DNA of 64,000 nucleotides, taken from an uncultured Flavobacteriaceae bacterium (lineage in GTDB: Bacteria > Bacteroidota > Bacteroidia > Flavobacteriales > Flavobacteriaceae). The stretch is from the NCBI GenBank assembly GCA_947497145.1, contig CANMFQ010000005.1:211345-275344 (forward strand). Reading direction: 5' to 3'. This document shows positions 28,787 through 39,777 of the stretch, piece by piece. The notes beneath the pieces were generated by a model. The model made no database searches, was not told where the DNA came from, and was given only the letters and a program-made list of their open reading frames with translations. Made by a program: the position numbers and the translations under genes. How positions within the stretch are numbered: position 1 is the stretch's first letter; each line of letters opens with the position of its first letter.

Positions 28787-30256
28787 ATGAAAATCTATAG
28801 CATAAAACCCCTAGTGATTTTACTAACGATACTGTTGGTAGGCTGTTCTGATATTGATGCATTACAAGATGACCCAAACCGCACTGTAAATGCCAATCCT
28901 GAATTACTTTTTACACACCTTCAGATAAAGGCGTTTAGCAGCAACGTAAGCCTAAGTGCTGCCCTCGCCAACAGACAGCTTACTAATGTTGATGGCGCTA
29001 GCCAATACCAATACTACACCTGGCAACGAGGTAATTTTAATGCTTATGACAACCTCAAACAAGCCAATGAAATGACTAAAGAGGCCAACAGAACTAATCA
29101 AGATGTATATCGCATTTTGGCCAATTTCTTCAAATCTTATTTCATTGTTGAAATAAGTCAGCAATTTGGTGATGTGCCTTATACTGAAGCTGCTAAGCTT
29201 ACAGAAGGCATTAACCAACCCGTATATGACACCCAAGAAAGTATCTATTTGCAAGTTTTAGAAGATTTAAAAATGGCATCTTCAGAATTGGCTGTAACTA
29301 ATGAAACGATTTCTGGTGATATTATTTATGGAGGTGATAAATTAAAATGGCGTAAACTCATAAATTCATATGCACTACGGGTCCTTATGAGCCTGTCTAC
29401 AAAAGAAGGGCAATCAACAATTGATGTAGCAGAGCGGTTTGGCGCTATTGTTAATAATCCTTCCCAATTCCCCATATTTGAATCTAATGAAGACGCTGGG
29501 TTTATTAATTATGTTGATACCGATAAAAACCGGTATCCTTTAAACAGAAACAACAGTCTTCAAACCGCCTATTATATGGAGAAAACATTTGTGGATGAAT
29601 TAATAAACTTAAGAGACCCTCGCTTATTTGCTTTTGCAGAACGTACTCCTAACGGTGTAGCAAATGGCTTAGCAGAAGATGATTTTAATGCCTATGGCGG
29701 ACTATTAGGAAGTGCCCCTTTCAGTGACTTGGCAGTGCCTGCAACAGAAGGTAATGCATCTCGTATCAAACCCCGATATTACGAAGACCCCATTAATGAA
29801 CAAGGGGTACTCATGGGGTATGCAGAGTTGCAATTCATTTTGGCAGAAGCAGCAGAACGCGGGTGGATTTCTGGAGAAGTAGCCCCATTTTACGAAGCAG
29901 GCATCACTGCATCAATGAACTATTATGGTATTGAAGACGAAGCAAGCATCAATACATACCTTAATCAATCAGGTGTAAAACTTACAGGTACAAATACCAT
30001 TGCACAAATCATGACGCAAAAGCACATTGCCCTATTCTTAAACACAGGGTGGCAAATTTTCTATGAGCAAAGACGTACAGGATTCCCTGTTTACGATACT
30101 TCAGGTGGTGGCACCGGCAATGGCGGAAGAATTCCGAAACGTTTTATGTATCCTGAATCTGAAATAAACAATAATAATACAAATCTGGAAGCTGCAATTT
30201 CCAGACAATATCCAGCAGGCGATGATGTAAACGCTGCGATGTGGTTAATTAATTAA
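28787..30256 (+). CDS. SusD/RagB-family lipoprotein
   Basis: Lipobox LLVGCSD; ALQDDPNRTVNANPELLFTHLQ; SusD-like helical repeats; follows SusC. Confidence 0.93.
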   Translation: MKIYSIKPLVILLTILLVGCSDIDALQDDPNRTVNANPELLFTHLQIKAFSSNVSLSAALANRQLTNVDGASQYQYYTWQRGNFNAYDNLKQANEMTKEANRTNQDVYRILANFFKSYFIVEISQQFGDVPYTEAAKLTEGINQPVYDTQESIYLQVLEDLKMASSELAVTNETISGDIIYGGDKLKWRKLINSYALRVLMSLSTKEGQSTIDVAERFGAIVNNPSQFPIFESNEDAGFINYVDTDKNRYPLNRNNSLQTAYYMEKTFVDELINLRDPRLFAFAERTPNGVANGLAEDDFNAYGGLLGSAPFSDLAVPATEGNASRIKPRYYEDPINEQGVLMGYAELQFILAEAAERGWISGEVAPFYEAGITASMNYYGIEDEASINTYLNQSGVKLTGTNTIAQIMTQKHIALFLNTGWQIFYEQRRTGFPVYDTSGGGTGNGGRIPKRFMYPESEINNNNTNLEAAISRQYPAGDDVNAAMWLIN

Positions 30257-30318
30257 ACTCACTTTATGTAATCAACTATTGCCCTGCAATTAAAATGGGT
30301 TTTAAAATAATGTGATTT

Positions 30319-30351
30319 GGGTTAGTGCTTTTGGGTACTAACCCTTTTTTT
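30319..30351 (+). terminator. intrinsic terminator after SusD gene
   Basis: GGGTTAGT-N10-ACTAACCC followed by TTTTTTT. Confidence 0.88.
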
Positions 30352-30472
30352 ATGCCAAATTTCCATCTGTAGCAGCTATAACAATATGTTAAAAAAAATA
30401 CAAAATTTTAAATAACTGTAACGATGCTATTTTTCGCAAGTCATTAAGGCACATCAATCATCAATCGAAAAC

Positions 30473-33124
30473 ATGAAAATCTATATACTTACGGTATGTG
30501 CAATACTCCTTGCGCATACCGTTCTTTTATCACAAGACAGTACTGACGTTGTGATAAAAAGAAGCTACACCACCACGTTTTTAAACAAAACAGCCGCACC
30601 AGATATAGATGGTTTACTTGATGATCCTGCTTGGAACATTGTTGCATGGGAAAGTGACTTTATAGAAAGCCGCCCCGATGAGAATACAGCACCTGATCAT
30701 CAAACAAAATTTAAAATTGTGTATGACCAAAAGTTCTTGTACGTAGGTATACGTGCTTATGACAGCGAGCCTGATAAAATTGAAATGCGTCTTTCTAGGC
30801 GCGATGGTTTTACAGGTGACTGGGTAGGTTTATTTATTGACAGTTACCATGACAAGCGTTCTGCCTTTGGTTTTGTAACCACCGCCGCAGGTGTTAAAGG
30901 CGATGTTTTTGAATCTAATAATGGCAACAATGAAGATGAAAGTTGGAATCCTATTTGGTATACCAAATCAAATACCGACAAAGAAGGGTATACTGTTGAA
31001 ATGAAAATTCCACTGAGTCAACTGAAATTTGGAAATTCAAAAGAACAAATATGGGGACTCCAAGTCATGCGTCAATATTTTCGCTCCGAGGAACGTTCTG
31101 TTTGGCAGCGCATTAAACAAGATACTCCAGGTTTTGTAAGTGAGTTTGGTGTACTCAACGGATTAATGAATCTTACACCTCAAAAACAATTAGAAATTCA
31201 ACCCTATACGGTAGCTAAACTAGAAACCTATGAAGCCGAAGCAGGAAACCCTTTTCGTGATGGCAGTGATAGTGAAATAACGGGTGGACTTGATGCCAAA
31301 ATAGGAATCACCAATGATTTAACCTTAGATTTAACGGTAAACCCAGATTTTGGTCAAGTAGAAGCTGACCCTTCAGCCATTGCTCTTGATGGGTTTCAAA
31401 TATTTTTTGAAGAACAACGTCCGTTCTTTGTTGAAAACAAAAATATTTTTGATTACCAAATAAGTAACTCGGAGGCAGGTAATACCTTTCGCTCAGACAA
31501 TCTTTTTTATTCAAGACGCATAGGTAGAAGCCCCCAAGGCTACCCAGAAACCACGGATGGTGAATTCGTAGATCAGCCAGAAAATACAGCTATTTTAGGA
31601 GCAGCCAAGTTCAGCGGAAAAACCAAAAATGGATGGTCGATAGGTGTTTTAGAAAGCGTGACCGCAAAAAAATATGCGACTATAGCTAGCGATGACACAC
31701 AACGAAAAGAGGTTGTTGAACCCTTGACCAACTATTTTGTAGGCAGAGTACAAAAAGATTTTAACGACAGTAATACCTTCATTGGCGGAATTTTTACCGC
31801 AACAAGCCGCAACAAACTCACCCCTGAACTTGATTTTTTACATCATTCTGCCTTTACTGGAGGGGTAGATCTAAAACACCAATGGAACGACCGCGACTGG
31901 TATGTAGGAGGCAATTTTATAATTAGTCGTGTAAATGGCAGTAACCAAGCCATCACCAACACGCAGCAGTCTATAACACATCTTTTTCAACGTACAGGAG
32001 CTAGCCATATAACTGTTGATGAAAAACGAACCTCACTTACAGGTACCGGAGGAAATTTACAACTAGGAAAAGTTGGCAATGGGCATTGGAAATTTGAAAC
32101 TGGAGCTACCTGGCGTTCTCCAGAATTAGAACTTAATGATGTAGGCTTTCAACGGCAGGCAGATGATATACGTCACTATACATGGGTGGGATATCAAACA
32201 CTAAAACCTACCAGCACGTTTAGACAAGTAGGTATCAATTACAACCATTGGAGTGTTTGGGATTTTGGCGGAAACAATAACAGCATCCGATTCAATACCA
32301 ATAGCTGGCAAAATTGGGCAAATAACTGGTTTACCAATATTGGCTTTAATTATGAACCTAAGCAATATTCAAATTTTGCCCTGAGAGGAGGGCCAAGATT
32401 ACGAATGGCACCTGAAATAGGTTTTTTTAACGGGTATAATACCGACCGAAGAAAAAAAGTACAGTTCAATGCCTTTCATGGGGGCAATAAAGGCACTGAC
32501 AACTCTTATAGTTCTTACTTCGTAGACTTTGGCATCACCTACCGACCCCTTAATGCCCTAAGTATCTCAGCAAACCCGGAGTATAATATTTACAAAAACA
32601 AATTGCAATACATAGCTAATATCAACAACAATGATAAAACCACTTATCTCAATGGTACTGTAGACCAAAGAACCTTGAGCATGTCTCTTCGTTTAAATTA
32701 CACCATTAATCCTAACCTAACCATTCAATATTGGGGGCAACCATTTGTTTCCAGAGGAAGGTATTCAGCCTTTAAAGAAGTTACAAATCCTATTGGACAG
32801 CACTTCGTTGACAGAATTTTTCGCTACACAGCTCAACAAGTTTCATTTGCAAACAACGTGTACTCGGTAGACACAAATTTAGATAAGATAAGCGATTTCA
32901 CTTTTGACAATCCTGATTTTTCATTTGTTCAGTTCCGCTCCAATCTTGTTGTTCGTTGGGAATATATTCCTGGTTCAGAAATTTTTCTGGTCTGGTCACA
33001 AGATTTAGCACAATCTGGCAACCCACAGAATGCACTTTTTAACGACTTAGGTGACCATATTTTCAATACTGAAAAACCACAAAATATCTTTTTAATAAAG
33101 GCAACCTATCGGTTTGTACTATAA
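30473..33124 (+). CDS. DUF5916 protein with N-terminal CBM9-like domain
   Basis: PDIDGLLDDPAWNIVAWESDFIESRPDENTAPDHQTKFKIVYDQKFLYVGIRAYDSEPDKI; LDLTVNPDFGQVEADPSAIALDGFQIFFEEQRPFFVENKNIF typical of DUF5916. Confidence 0.9.
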   Translation: MKIYILTVCAILLAHTVLLSQDSTDVVIKRSYTTTFLNKTAAPDIDGLLDDPAWNIVAWESDFIESRPDENTAPDHQTKFKIVYDQKFLYVGIRAYDSEPDKIEMRLSRRDGFTGDWVGLFIDSYHDKRSAFGFVTTAAGVKGDVFESNNGNNEDESWNPIWYTKSNTDKEGYTVEMKIPLSQLKFGNSKEQIWGLQVMRQYFRSEERSVWQRIKQDTPGFVSEFGVLNGLMNLTPQKQLEIQPYTVAKLETYEAEAGNPFRDGSDSEITGGLDAKIGITNDLTLDLTVNPDFGQVEADPSAIALDGFQIFFEEQRPFFVENKNIFDYQISNSEAGNTFRSDNLFYSRRIGRSPQGYPETTDGEFVDQPENTAILGAAKFSGKTKNGWSIGVLESVTAKKYATIASDDTQRKEVVEPLTNYFVGRVQKDFNDSNTFIGGIFTATSRNKLTPELDFLHHSAFTGGVDLKHQWNDRDWYVGGNFIISRVNGSNQAITNTQQSITHLFQRTGASHITVDEKRTSLTGTGGNLQLGKVGNGHWKFETGATWRSPELELNDVGFQRQADDIRHYTWVGYQTLKPTSTFRQVGINYNHWSVWDFGGNNNSIRFNTNSWQNWANNWFTNIGFNYEPKQYSNFALRGGPRLRMAPEIGFFNGYNTDRRKKVQFNAFHGGNKGTDNSYSSYFVDFGITYRPLNALSISANPEYNIYKNKLQYIANINNNDKTTYLNGTVDQRTLSMSLRLNYTINPNLTIQYWGQPFVSRGRYSAFKEVTNPIGQHFVDRIFRYTAQQVSFANNVYSVDTNLDKISDFTFDNPDFSFVQFRSNLVVRWEYIPGSEIFLVWSQDLAQSGNPQNALFNDLGDHIFNTEKPQNIFLIKATYRFVL

Positions 33125-33489
33125 TTTGGTTTGTAAAATTCAAAATCCATCTAGCTTCAATAATCCCATCATTGGTTTATCGTATCCCGTATTAGTATTC
33201 TGTTACCGCATAAAATTTACGTACAGTGCTACAATAAACTGAAAGAGTGTTTTTTATGGATGTTGGTCTTTAAAATTTCTTGTTTTACAAAATTTCTAGA
33301 TTTTGAAAAGACAAAAACATCCTAAATTAAAAAACCCTTCAAACACTAATTATTGAGTTCATATTGTTTCCAGAAATTATTTTTTTATATATTTAGATTT
33401 AAACTTGTGTATCCACTCATAATCATACAGGTTATCAACTTATTACGCACCATACAAATACACATTACCTATTTAACTTAATAGACTAA

Positions 33490-36264
33490 ATGAAAAATTC
33501 ATTTACAATTTTTTTATTGGTTTTTGCATCTAATTTACTGATAGCACAAAACGATTCAGTAAAAGTCTCTTTAACATTTACCAATACATCAATTAATGAA
33601 GTATTACAAAATATAGAAGAACAAACTTCATATCAATTTTATTATATCGGCGCATGGTTAGAAGGTAAAAAAGTTACTGGCAACTACCAAAACACCCCAA
33701 TACAAGAGGTATTAAGAGATTTGTTTCAGAATACAATTCTCAATTTTTATCTACTTGACAAAAAAATAATTCTGACTCAAAACAATCTGATATATGATAA
33801 ACTACCTGACGGATTTTTTAAAAACTCTGAACAAAAAACGGCACGAGCAACAGAAAATGAATCTATTACTAATTCTCTAAATCCTGTTTTTTTTATCGAT
33901 GAACAATTGCTTATACAAAGCAAAATAGAAACAATTCGAATTGGCAAAGAAACACTTATCGCTCCAAAAAAAAGATACAAACTTTCTGGATATGTACGAA
34001 ATCTGAAAACAGGAAAACCAATTCCTGATTTATCACTAATCGTAAAAAATAGAGGTATTGGTGTAGTCACTGATGAAAATGGATTTTATGAGCTTGATTT
34101 ACCAGTCGGAGAAAATTTAATTCAAACTAAAGCATTAGGTGTTAAATCGCAACAAAAAAGAATTCTAGTCTACAATGAAGGTAACTTAGACTTTAATTTA
34201 AATGAAAATATTGAAAAGTTAGACGAAGTGATTGTTGAAGCAGATAGAGCTAAAAATGTTGAAGAAGAAATCACAGGGACTACCAGCATTGAATCGGAGA
34301 AAACTAAAGACATTCCTATGGTCTTAGGAGAGCGGAATATTTTGTCTGTAGCAACAACATTACCCGGCATTACTAATGCAGGCGAAGGGGCTTCGGGCCT
34401 TAATGTAAGAGGAGGAAAAACAGATCAAAATTTGATCTTATTAGATCAGGGTACAGTGTATAATCCAACACATTTTTTTGGTATTTTTCAAGCACTTAAC
34501 CCTTTCGCTACAAAGGGAGTTACCATTTACAAAGGCAACATACCAGCAGAATTTGGAGGTCGTCTGTCTTCCGTTTTTGACATTACTACTATTTACGGGA
34601 ATACCGAAAAGATTTCGGGAGAAGCTTCCATCGGCCCCATAACAGCAAATTTAATGTTAGAAATTCCAATAGCAAAAGATAAATCTTCATTGGTTATTGG
34701 AGGTAGAGGAGCATACTCCGATTGGATTTTAAAGGCTTTAGAGGAAGAATCTTTAAAAAACAGCTCTGCTTCATTTTATGATGTAGTGGCTAATTATAAC
34801 CACAAAATAAATGAAAAAAATCAATTAAAAATCACTGCATATTATAGCAAAGATGCTTTTAGTATTACATCAGATTCTTTATATGGGTACAGTAACCGTC
34901 TATTTACTTTAAATTGGAAGCATAAATTTAACGAACGGACTAATACAAATCTAATTCTAACCAATAGCGAGTATGCTTTTGGTATCGATTTTGATGGGCA
35001 AGCCAACAATGATTTTAACTTAGGTTATAATGTAAATGAGTCTGAACTAAAACTAAAATTTAAGTATTTATGGAATGACGCACATACCTTTGGTTACGGT
35101 GCCTCAAGTAAACTCTATAGTGTAAACCCAGGCTTTATAGAACCACAAGGCTCAGAATCTATAATATCTCCATTTGCAATTGACAAAGATCATGCATTAG
35201 AAAGTGCTATTTTTTTAAGTGATAATATTAAAATAGGAGATCAACTTAGTATCGAAGCAGGTATTCGTTATTCCCTATATATGGCCCTAGGAGCATCTAC
35301 GCAAAATGTTTATACCGATGGGCAACCCAGAAACGAAGCTACCCTCACAGAAACCATTAACTATGACAAAAACGAAGTTATAGAAACCTACAGCGGACCT
35401 GAATTTCGAATATCAAGCAGATACTCTTTCAGTGATGATTTTTCTATTAAGGCCGGTTTTAATAGCATGTACCAATACATCCACACCCTTTCAAACACCA
35501 CTACCGTTTCGCCAATTGACACCTGGAAATTATCAGATTCAAACATTAAACCTCAACGCTCTAATCAAATAAGCTTAGGGTTCTTTAAAAACTTTGAAAA
35601 TGACATGTACGAGCTAAGCCTTGAAGGTTACTATAAAGCAGCTAAGGACATTTTAGATTTTAAAACAGGTGCTCAATTAATTTTAAATGATAATATTGAA
35701 CAGGAAGTACTACAAGGAATAGGACGAGCCTATGGTGTTGAAGTCTTGGCTCGTAAAAATTCTGGTAGACTCAATGGCTGGTTGGGCTATACCTATTCTA
35801 GATCATTGATAAAATTTGCGAGTGCGTTTTCTGAAGAACGTATTAATGGAGGAAAGTACTTTCCATCTAATTATGACAAACCTCATGATGTAAGTTTAGT
35901 AGCGAACTACAAGTTTACCAAAAGATATAGTGCCTCTTTAAATTTTTCATATCAAACGGGTAGACCAGTTACTTACCCTATTGGGCAGTATAATTTTAAT
36001 AATTCTGAATACGTTTTCTACAGTAATAGAAATGAATTTAGAATACCTGATTACTACCGCTTAGATATAGGTATAAACATTGAAGGAAACCATAAAATCA
36101 AAAAATTTGCACACAGTTTTTGGAATATTTCAGTATACAATGTTTTAGGAAGAGCCAATCCTTATTCCGTATTTTTTGTGTCTGAAAACGGCAAGGTTAA
36201 CGCATTTAAAAGCTCCATTTTTGCCATACCCATTCCATCAATTACCTATAATTTTAAGTTTTAA
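33490..36264 (+). CDS. TonB-dependent receptor with N-terminal STN-like and CarboxypepD-regulatory domains
   Basis: STN-like VKVSLTFTNTSINEVLQNIEEQTSYQFYYIG; CTD-reg GYVRNLKTGKPIPDLSLIVKNRGIGVVTDENGFYELDLP; plug GLNVRGGKTDQNLILLDQGTVYNPTHFFGIF. Confidence 0.93.
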   Translation: MKNSFTIFLLVFASNLLIAQNDSVKVSLTFTNTSINEVLQNIEEQTSYQFYYIGAWLEGKKVTGNYQNTPIQEVLRDLFQNTILNFYLLDKKIILTQNNLIYDKLPDGFFKNSEQKTARATENESITNSLNPVFFIDEQLLIQSKIETIRIGKETLIAPKKRYKLSGYVRNLKTGKPIPDLSLIVKNRGIGVVTDENGFYELDLPVGENLIQTKALGVKSQQKRILVYNEGNLDFNLNENIEKLDEVIVEADRAKNVEEEITGTTSIESEKTKDIPMVLGERNILSVATTLPGITNAGEGASGLNVRGGKTDQNLILLDQGTVYNPTHFFGIFQALNPFATKGVTIYKGNIPAEFGGRLSSVFDITTIYGNTEKISGEASIGPITANLMLEIPIAKDKSSLVIGGRGAYSDWILKALEEESLKNSSASFYDVVANYNHKINEKNQLKITAYYSKDAFSITSDSLYGYSNRLFTLNWKHKFNERTNTNLILTNSEYAFGIDFDGQANNDFNLGYNVNESELKLKFKYLWNDAHTFGYGASSKLYSVNPGFIEPQGSESIISPFAIDKDHALESAIFLSDNIKIGDQLSIEAGIRYSLYMALGASTQNVYTDGQPRNEATLTETINYDKNEVIETYSGPEFRISSRYSFSDDFSIKAGFNSMYQYIHTLSNTTTVSPIDTWKLSDSNIKPQRSNQISLGFFKNFENDMYELSLEGYYKAAKDILDFKTGAQLILNDNIEQEVLQGIGRAYGVEVLARKNSGRLNGWLGYTYSRSLIKFASAFSEERINGGKYFPSNYDKPHDVSLVANYKFTKRYSASLNFSYQTGRPVTYPIGQYNFNNSEYVFYSNRNEFRIPDYYRLDIGINIEGNHKIKKFAHSFWNISVYNVLGRANPYSVFFVSENGKVNAFKSSIFAIPIPSITYNFKF

Positions 36265-36283
36265 AACTAATCATAAATTACTA

Positions 36284-37543
36284 ATGCAATTTTACAAATC
36301 ACTTATACTATTCATCTTTATTAATTTAGGATTTACTGCCTGTGTAGAAACTTTTGACTTTAAAACAGAAACTTTTGAGGAGGCCTTAGTTATTGAAGCA
36401 TCTTTGACAAATGAAAATAAACGACATCAAGTCCTACTATCAAGAGCCATTAGGTTTGAGGACTCAATTGTTTCGCCTGAACGAAATGCACGAATCGTCA
36501 TTCGAGATGATAAACAAAATGAGTTTTCATTTGAAGAGGTTGAACCGGGAATTTACAAATCAAACTTAGCTTTTTCCGCTGAAAAGGGAGTAAACTATTC
36601 CTTACAAGTGCTAACAGAAGATGGTACTAGCTATATTTCTGATCCTGAAAATTTTGAGTCAGAATCAGAAATTACAAACGTATATGCTGAACGAGGAACA
36701 AATGCAGAAGGTATTGAAGGCATCAATATTTATACAGATGCTGTTGATTTTTCAAATAAATCAAAATATTACCGCTATGAATACGACGAAACCTATAAAA
36801 TAATCGCCCCTAATTGGACCTCTGTTGATTTCAAATTAACGAACTATCAACCATGTAATCCAAATTCAAACGATCCTTCAATTATATATGATTTACAAGT
36901 TGTAACAAGAGATGAAGAGCAACAAGTATGTTTTAAAACATTAAATTCTCAAAATATAATTCAAAATAGTTCTGCAAATCTATCTAATAGCCAAATTCAA
37001 CGCTTTCCAATACGTTTTATAAAGGCCGGCGATTTCATTATATCCCATAGATACAGTATCTTAATAAAGCAATATGTACAGTCTGCAAATGCATTTTCTT
37101 ATTATCAAAATTTAGATAATTTTTCGTCTTCAAACTCAGTATTTTCTGACATACAACCTGGTTTTCTTAATGGAAACATTTCCGCTGAAAATGAAAGCGA
37201 CAAAAAAGTATTGGGTTATTTTGAAGTAACCTCAATATCAAAAAAGCGCCTATTTTTCAACTATCGTGATTTTTACCCTGATGAGCCTTTACCACTTTAT
37301 GTGAATAAATGCGTTCCGTTTACGGCACCATTAACCCATATATCTTATTGTTTTTCAGGACCAACAGGAGGAAATCCTTGTCCTCAATCATTAATTGAAC
37401 GTATTCATGTAAATACTATATCCTATGCTGATCAAAATGAAGCGGAAGAAATGTGTTCAGGTCCATATTTAGTAGTACCAAGGGTATGTGGCGATTGTAC
37501 CCTTTTAGGAAGTAATGAAGTACCCGATTTCTGGGTTGACTAA
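36284..37543 (+). CDS. DUF4249 domain-containing lipoprotein
   Basis: MQFYKSLILFIFINLGFTACVETFDF lipoprotein start at ATG 36284 (track start 36176 overlaps the TBDT gene); typical DUF4249 N-terminus ALVIEASLTNENKRHQVLLSRA. Confidence 0.85.
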   Translation: MQFYKSLILFIFINLGFTACVETFDFKTETFEEALVIEASLTNENKRHQVLLSRAIRFEDSIVSPERNARIVIRDDKQNEFSFEEVEPGIYKSNLAFSAEKGVNYSLQVLTEDGTSYISDPENFESESEITNVYAERGTNAEGIEGINIYTDAVDFSNKSKYYRYEYDETYKIIAPNWTSVDFKLTNYQPCNPNSNDPSIIYDLQVVTRDEEQQVCFKTLNSQNIIQNSSANLSNSQIQRFPIRFIKAGDFIISHRYSILIKQYVQSANAFSYYQNLDNFSSSNSVFSDIQPGFLNGNISAENESDKKVLGYFEVTSISKKRLFFNYRDFYPDEPLPLYVNKCVPFTAPLTHISYCFSGPTGGNPCPQSLIERIHVNTISYADQNEAEEMCSGPYLVVPRVCGDCTLLGSNEVPDFWVD

Positions 37544-37561
37544 AATTTTTATAATATACGA

Positions 37562-39313
37562 ATGAAAATAAGAATCCCGCTTTTAGTAAGTTTTGTTTTA
37601 ATATTTGCTAAATTTAGCTTTACACAAACAACAAAAGTAAAATCATACCGTCACTTTAACGTTTTACCATCGGAAAAGGTATATGTTAGTATTAATACTC
37701 CTTTACTATTCACAGGTGAATATTTGTTTTATAAGGTGTATTGCCTTAACAATAAAACTAAGCAACCAAGTAAAATTAGTAAAATAGCCTATGTAGAGCT
37801 CATTAATGAAGATTTAGAAGTGATTTTTAGTCATAAAATTCGTCTAGAAAAGAGTCAAGGGCAGGGTGATTTTTTTGTTCCTACAAAAATACCATCAGGT
37901 AATTATAAACTTGTAGCCTATACCCGATGGATGAAAAACGGAAGTATAAATCTCTTTTTTCAAGATGACATCTTTATTATCAATCCTTATCAAAGTAACC
38001 AAGATGCCTTATTGGCAAAAAATACCAAAGATACTTTAACACCTCTACCAAAAATCGTAAAAGCTACTGAAGATAAGCGATTTGTTATATCTACGGATAA
38101 AAAATCATACCCAAAGCAATCTAAAGTGAAATTAACCATTACAAATTTTAGAGGAGCATCAGGTTATGGTAACTACAATATTTCCGTAAGAAAAAAAGAA
38201 ACTATTGCTAATAGGGAAAAGCATACCCCAGAATCATATATAAATTGGCATCAAAAACAAGCATCTAATTTACCCATATTTTATAAAAAAATACGTTTTG
38301 AACCAGAATTAGAAGGTGAACTTATAAAAGGTAGGATACTTGCTAGAGATGAAAAAACCACAGTTATTGGAAAAAAAATTGGAATTTCTATTCCTGGCAA
38401 AGATTTTCAATTAAAGGTTATACATACAGATAGCACAGGTATTTTTCGCGTTAGCATTAACAAAGACTACACTGAGAATATTGCTGTTTTTCAACTATTA
38501 GACGAGTCAAAAGACGGTTACTTAATCAAGTTGGAAAAAGATCCGAACCTAAACTATAGTGCTTTACAATTTGAAAAAATATATATTGATGAATCAATGA
38601 AGGATGACATAATTACTCGAAGTGTTCATAACCAGATAGAAAACAGTTTTTTTTCAGTAAAACCTGATACAGTGCGATTAGACAAATTGAATGACCCTTA
38701 TGACGGTGCCTATGTAGAAACCGTAAACCTTGACGAATTCACTCGTTTCAAAACCCTTAGAGAAACCCTTGTAGAAATCGTCCCTAATGTATGGACAAAG
38801 AAAAATAAAAAAGGAGAATTTGTATTTAAAGTGCGTTCGTTTGATGAAACCTATGAAGAATCAGAATTTAATGCTCTAGTATATATTGATGGTATTTTAA
38901 TAGGCAATCCAAATGATATACTAGATTTTGATACTAGAACTGTTGAAAAAATTAATACCGTTCGTGAAAAGTATCGCTTGGATGGAAAAACCTATTTTGG
39001 GATGGTCAATATTCAAACTAAAGAAGGTAACTATTTTAATCAGCTAAACGGAGATGGAATTACAAAAATTGATTTGATACGACCAAGACCTCTCAAAAAA
39101 TATTTTATCCAAACTTATGATGAAAAAAGCAATAAAAGAATTCCAGATTTTAGACACCAACTTTTATGGAAACCTCAACTTTCTTTAAATGAGAAAGAAG
39201 TAACACTATCATTCTACACTTCAGAGGTTGCTGGTGATTACGAGATTATTTTAGAAGGATTCTCCATTTATGGCAGGCCAGTTATTCTCAAAAATAGTTT
39301 TGTAGTAGAATAA
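37562..39313 (+). CDS. secreted MG2-like protein with C-terminal TonB-plug-like segment but no barrel
   Basis: Signal peptide; PSEKVYVSINTPLLFTGEYLFYKVYCLN MG2-like; NALVYIDGILIGNPNDILDFDTRTVEKINTVREKYRLDGKTYFGMVNIQTKEG plug-like. Confidence 0.65.
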   Translation: MKIRIPLLVSFVLIFAKFSFTQTTKVKSYRHFNVLPSEKVYVSINTPLLFTGEYLFYKVYCLNNKTKQPSKISKIAYVELINEDLEVIFSHKIRLEKSQGQGDFFVPTKIPSGNYKLVAYTRWMKNGSINLFFQDDIFIINPYQSNQDALLAKNTKDTLTPLPKIVKATEDKRFVISTDKKSYPKQSKVKLTITNFRGASGYGNYNISVRKKETIANREKHTPESYINWHQKQASNLPIFYKKIRFEPELEGELIKGRILARDEKTTVIGKKIGISIPGKDFQLKVIHTDSTGIFRVSINKDYTENIAVFQLLDESKDGYLIKLEKDPNLNYSALQFEKIYIDESMKDDIITRSVHNQIENSFFSVKPDTVRLDKLNDPYDGAYVETVNLDEFTRFKTLRETLVEIVPNVWTKKNKKGEFVFKVRSFDETYEESEFNALVYIDGILIGNPNDILDFDTRTVEKINTVREKYRLDGKTYFGMVNIQTKEGNYFNQLNGDGITKIDLIRPRPLKKYFIQTYDEKSNKRIPDFRHQLLWKPQLSLNEKEVTLSFYTSEVAGDYEIILEGFSIYGRPVILKNSFVVE

Positions 39314-39390
39314 AACGAAATGTACAACAGATTTTAAAACCACTTTATTCAACTGCGAATGTATTCTAAGACGAAACTTTTTGCGCCCAA

Positions 39391-39777
39391 TTAAAAATAC
39401 TGCTGTACAAAAGAATAAAGTAAAAGACCCCATCCTATAACTAAAAGCAACCCTCCAAGAGGTGTTACAGGGCCTAAGAATTTCATTTTTCTTCCTTTAG
39501 ATGCACTTAGCGTTAAGCCGTAGATACTGAAAGAGAAAAGAAACGTCCCTAATACAAAGCAGTAAACCATATACTGCTCTAAAACGGTACTCAAATTCAA
39601 ATTAAAACCAAGAACCAATAGTACAAGGGCATGATACATTTGGTATTTCACGCCCGTTTCAAAGCTATTTAATTGCTCTTGAGAAAAAGACTTTTTTAAG
39701 ACATGCGCACCAAAGGCTCCAAAAACAACAGCCAATAAACCGTAAAGCGCCCCCATAACATGAGCCAAAAGAACCAT
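39391..39777 (-). CDS. DUF423 membrane protein
   Basis: VFGAFGAHVLKKSFSQEQLNSFETGVKYQMYHALVLLVLG, C-term PVTPLGGLLLVIGWGLLLYSF. Confidence 0.93.
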   Translation of the reverse strand: MVLLAHVMGALYGLLAVVFGAFGAHVLKKSFSQEQLNSFETGVKYQMYHALVLLVLGFNLNLSTVLEQYMVYCFVLGTFLFSFSIYGLTLSASKGRKMKFLGPVTPLGGLLLVIGWGLLLYSFVQQYF

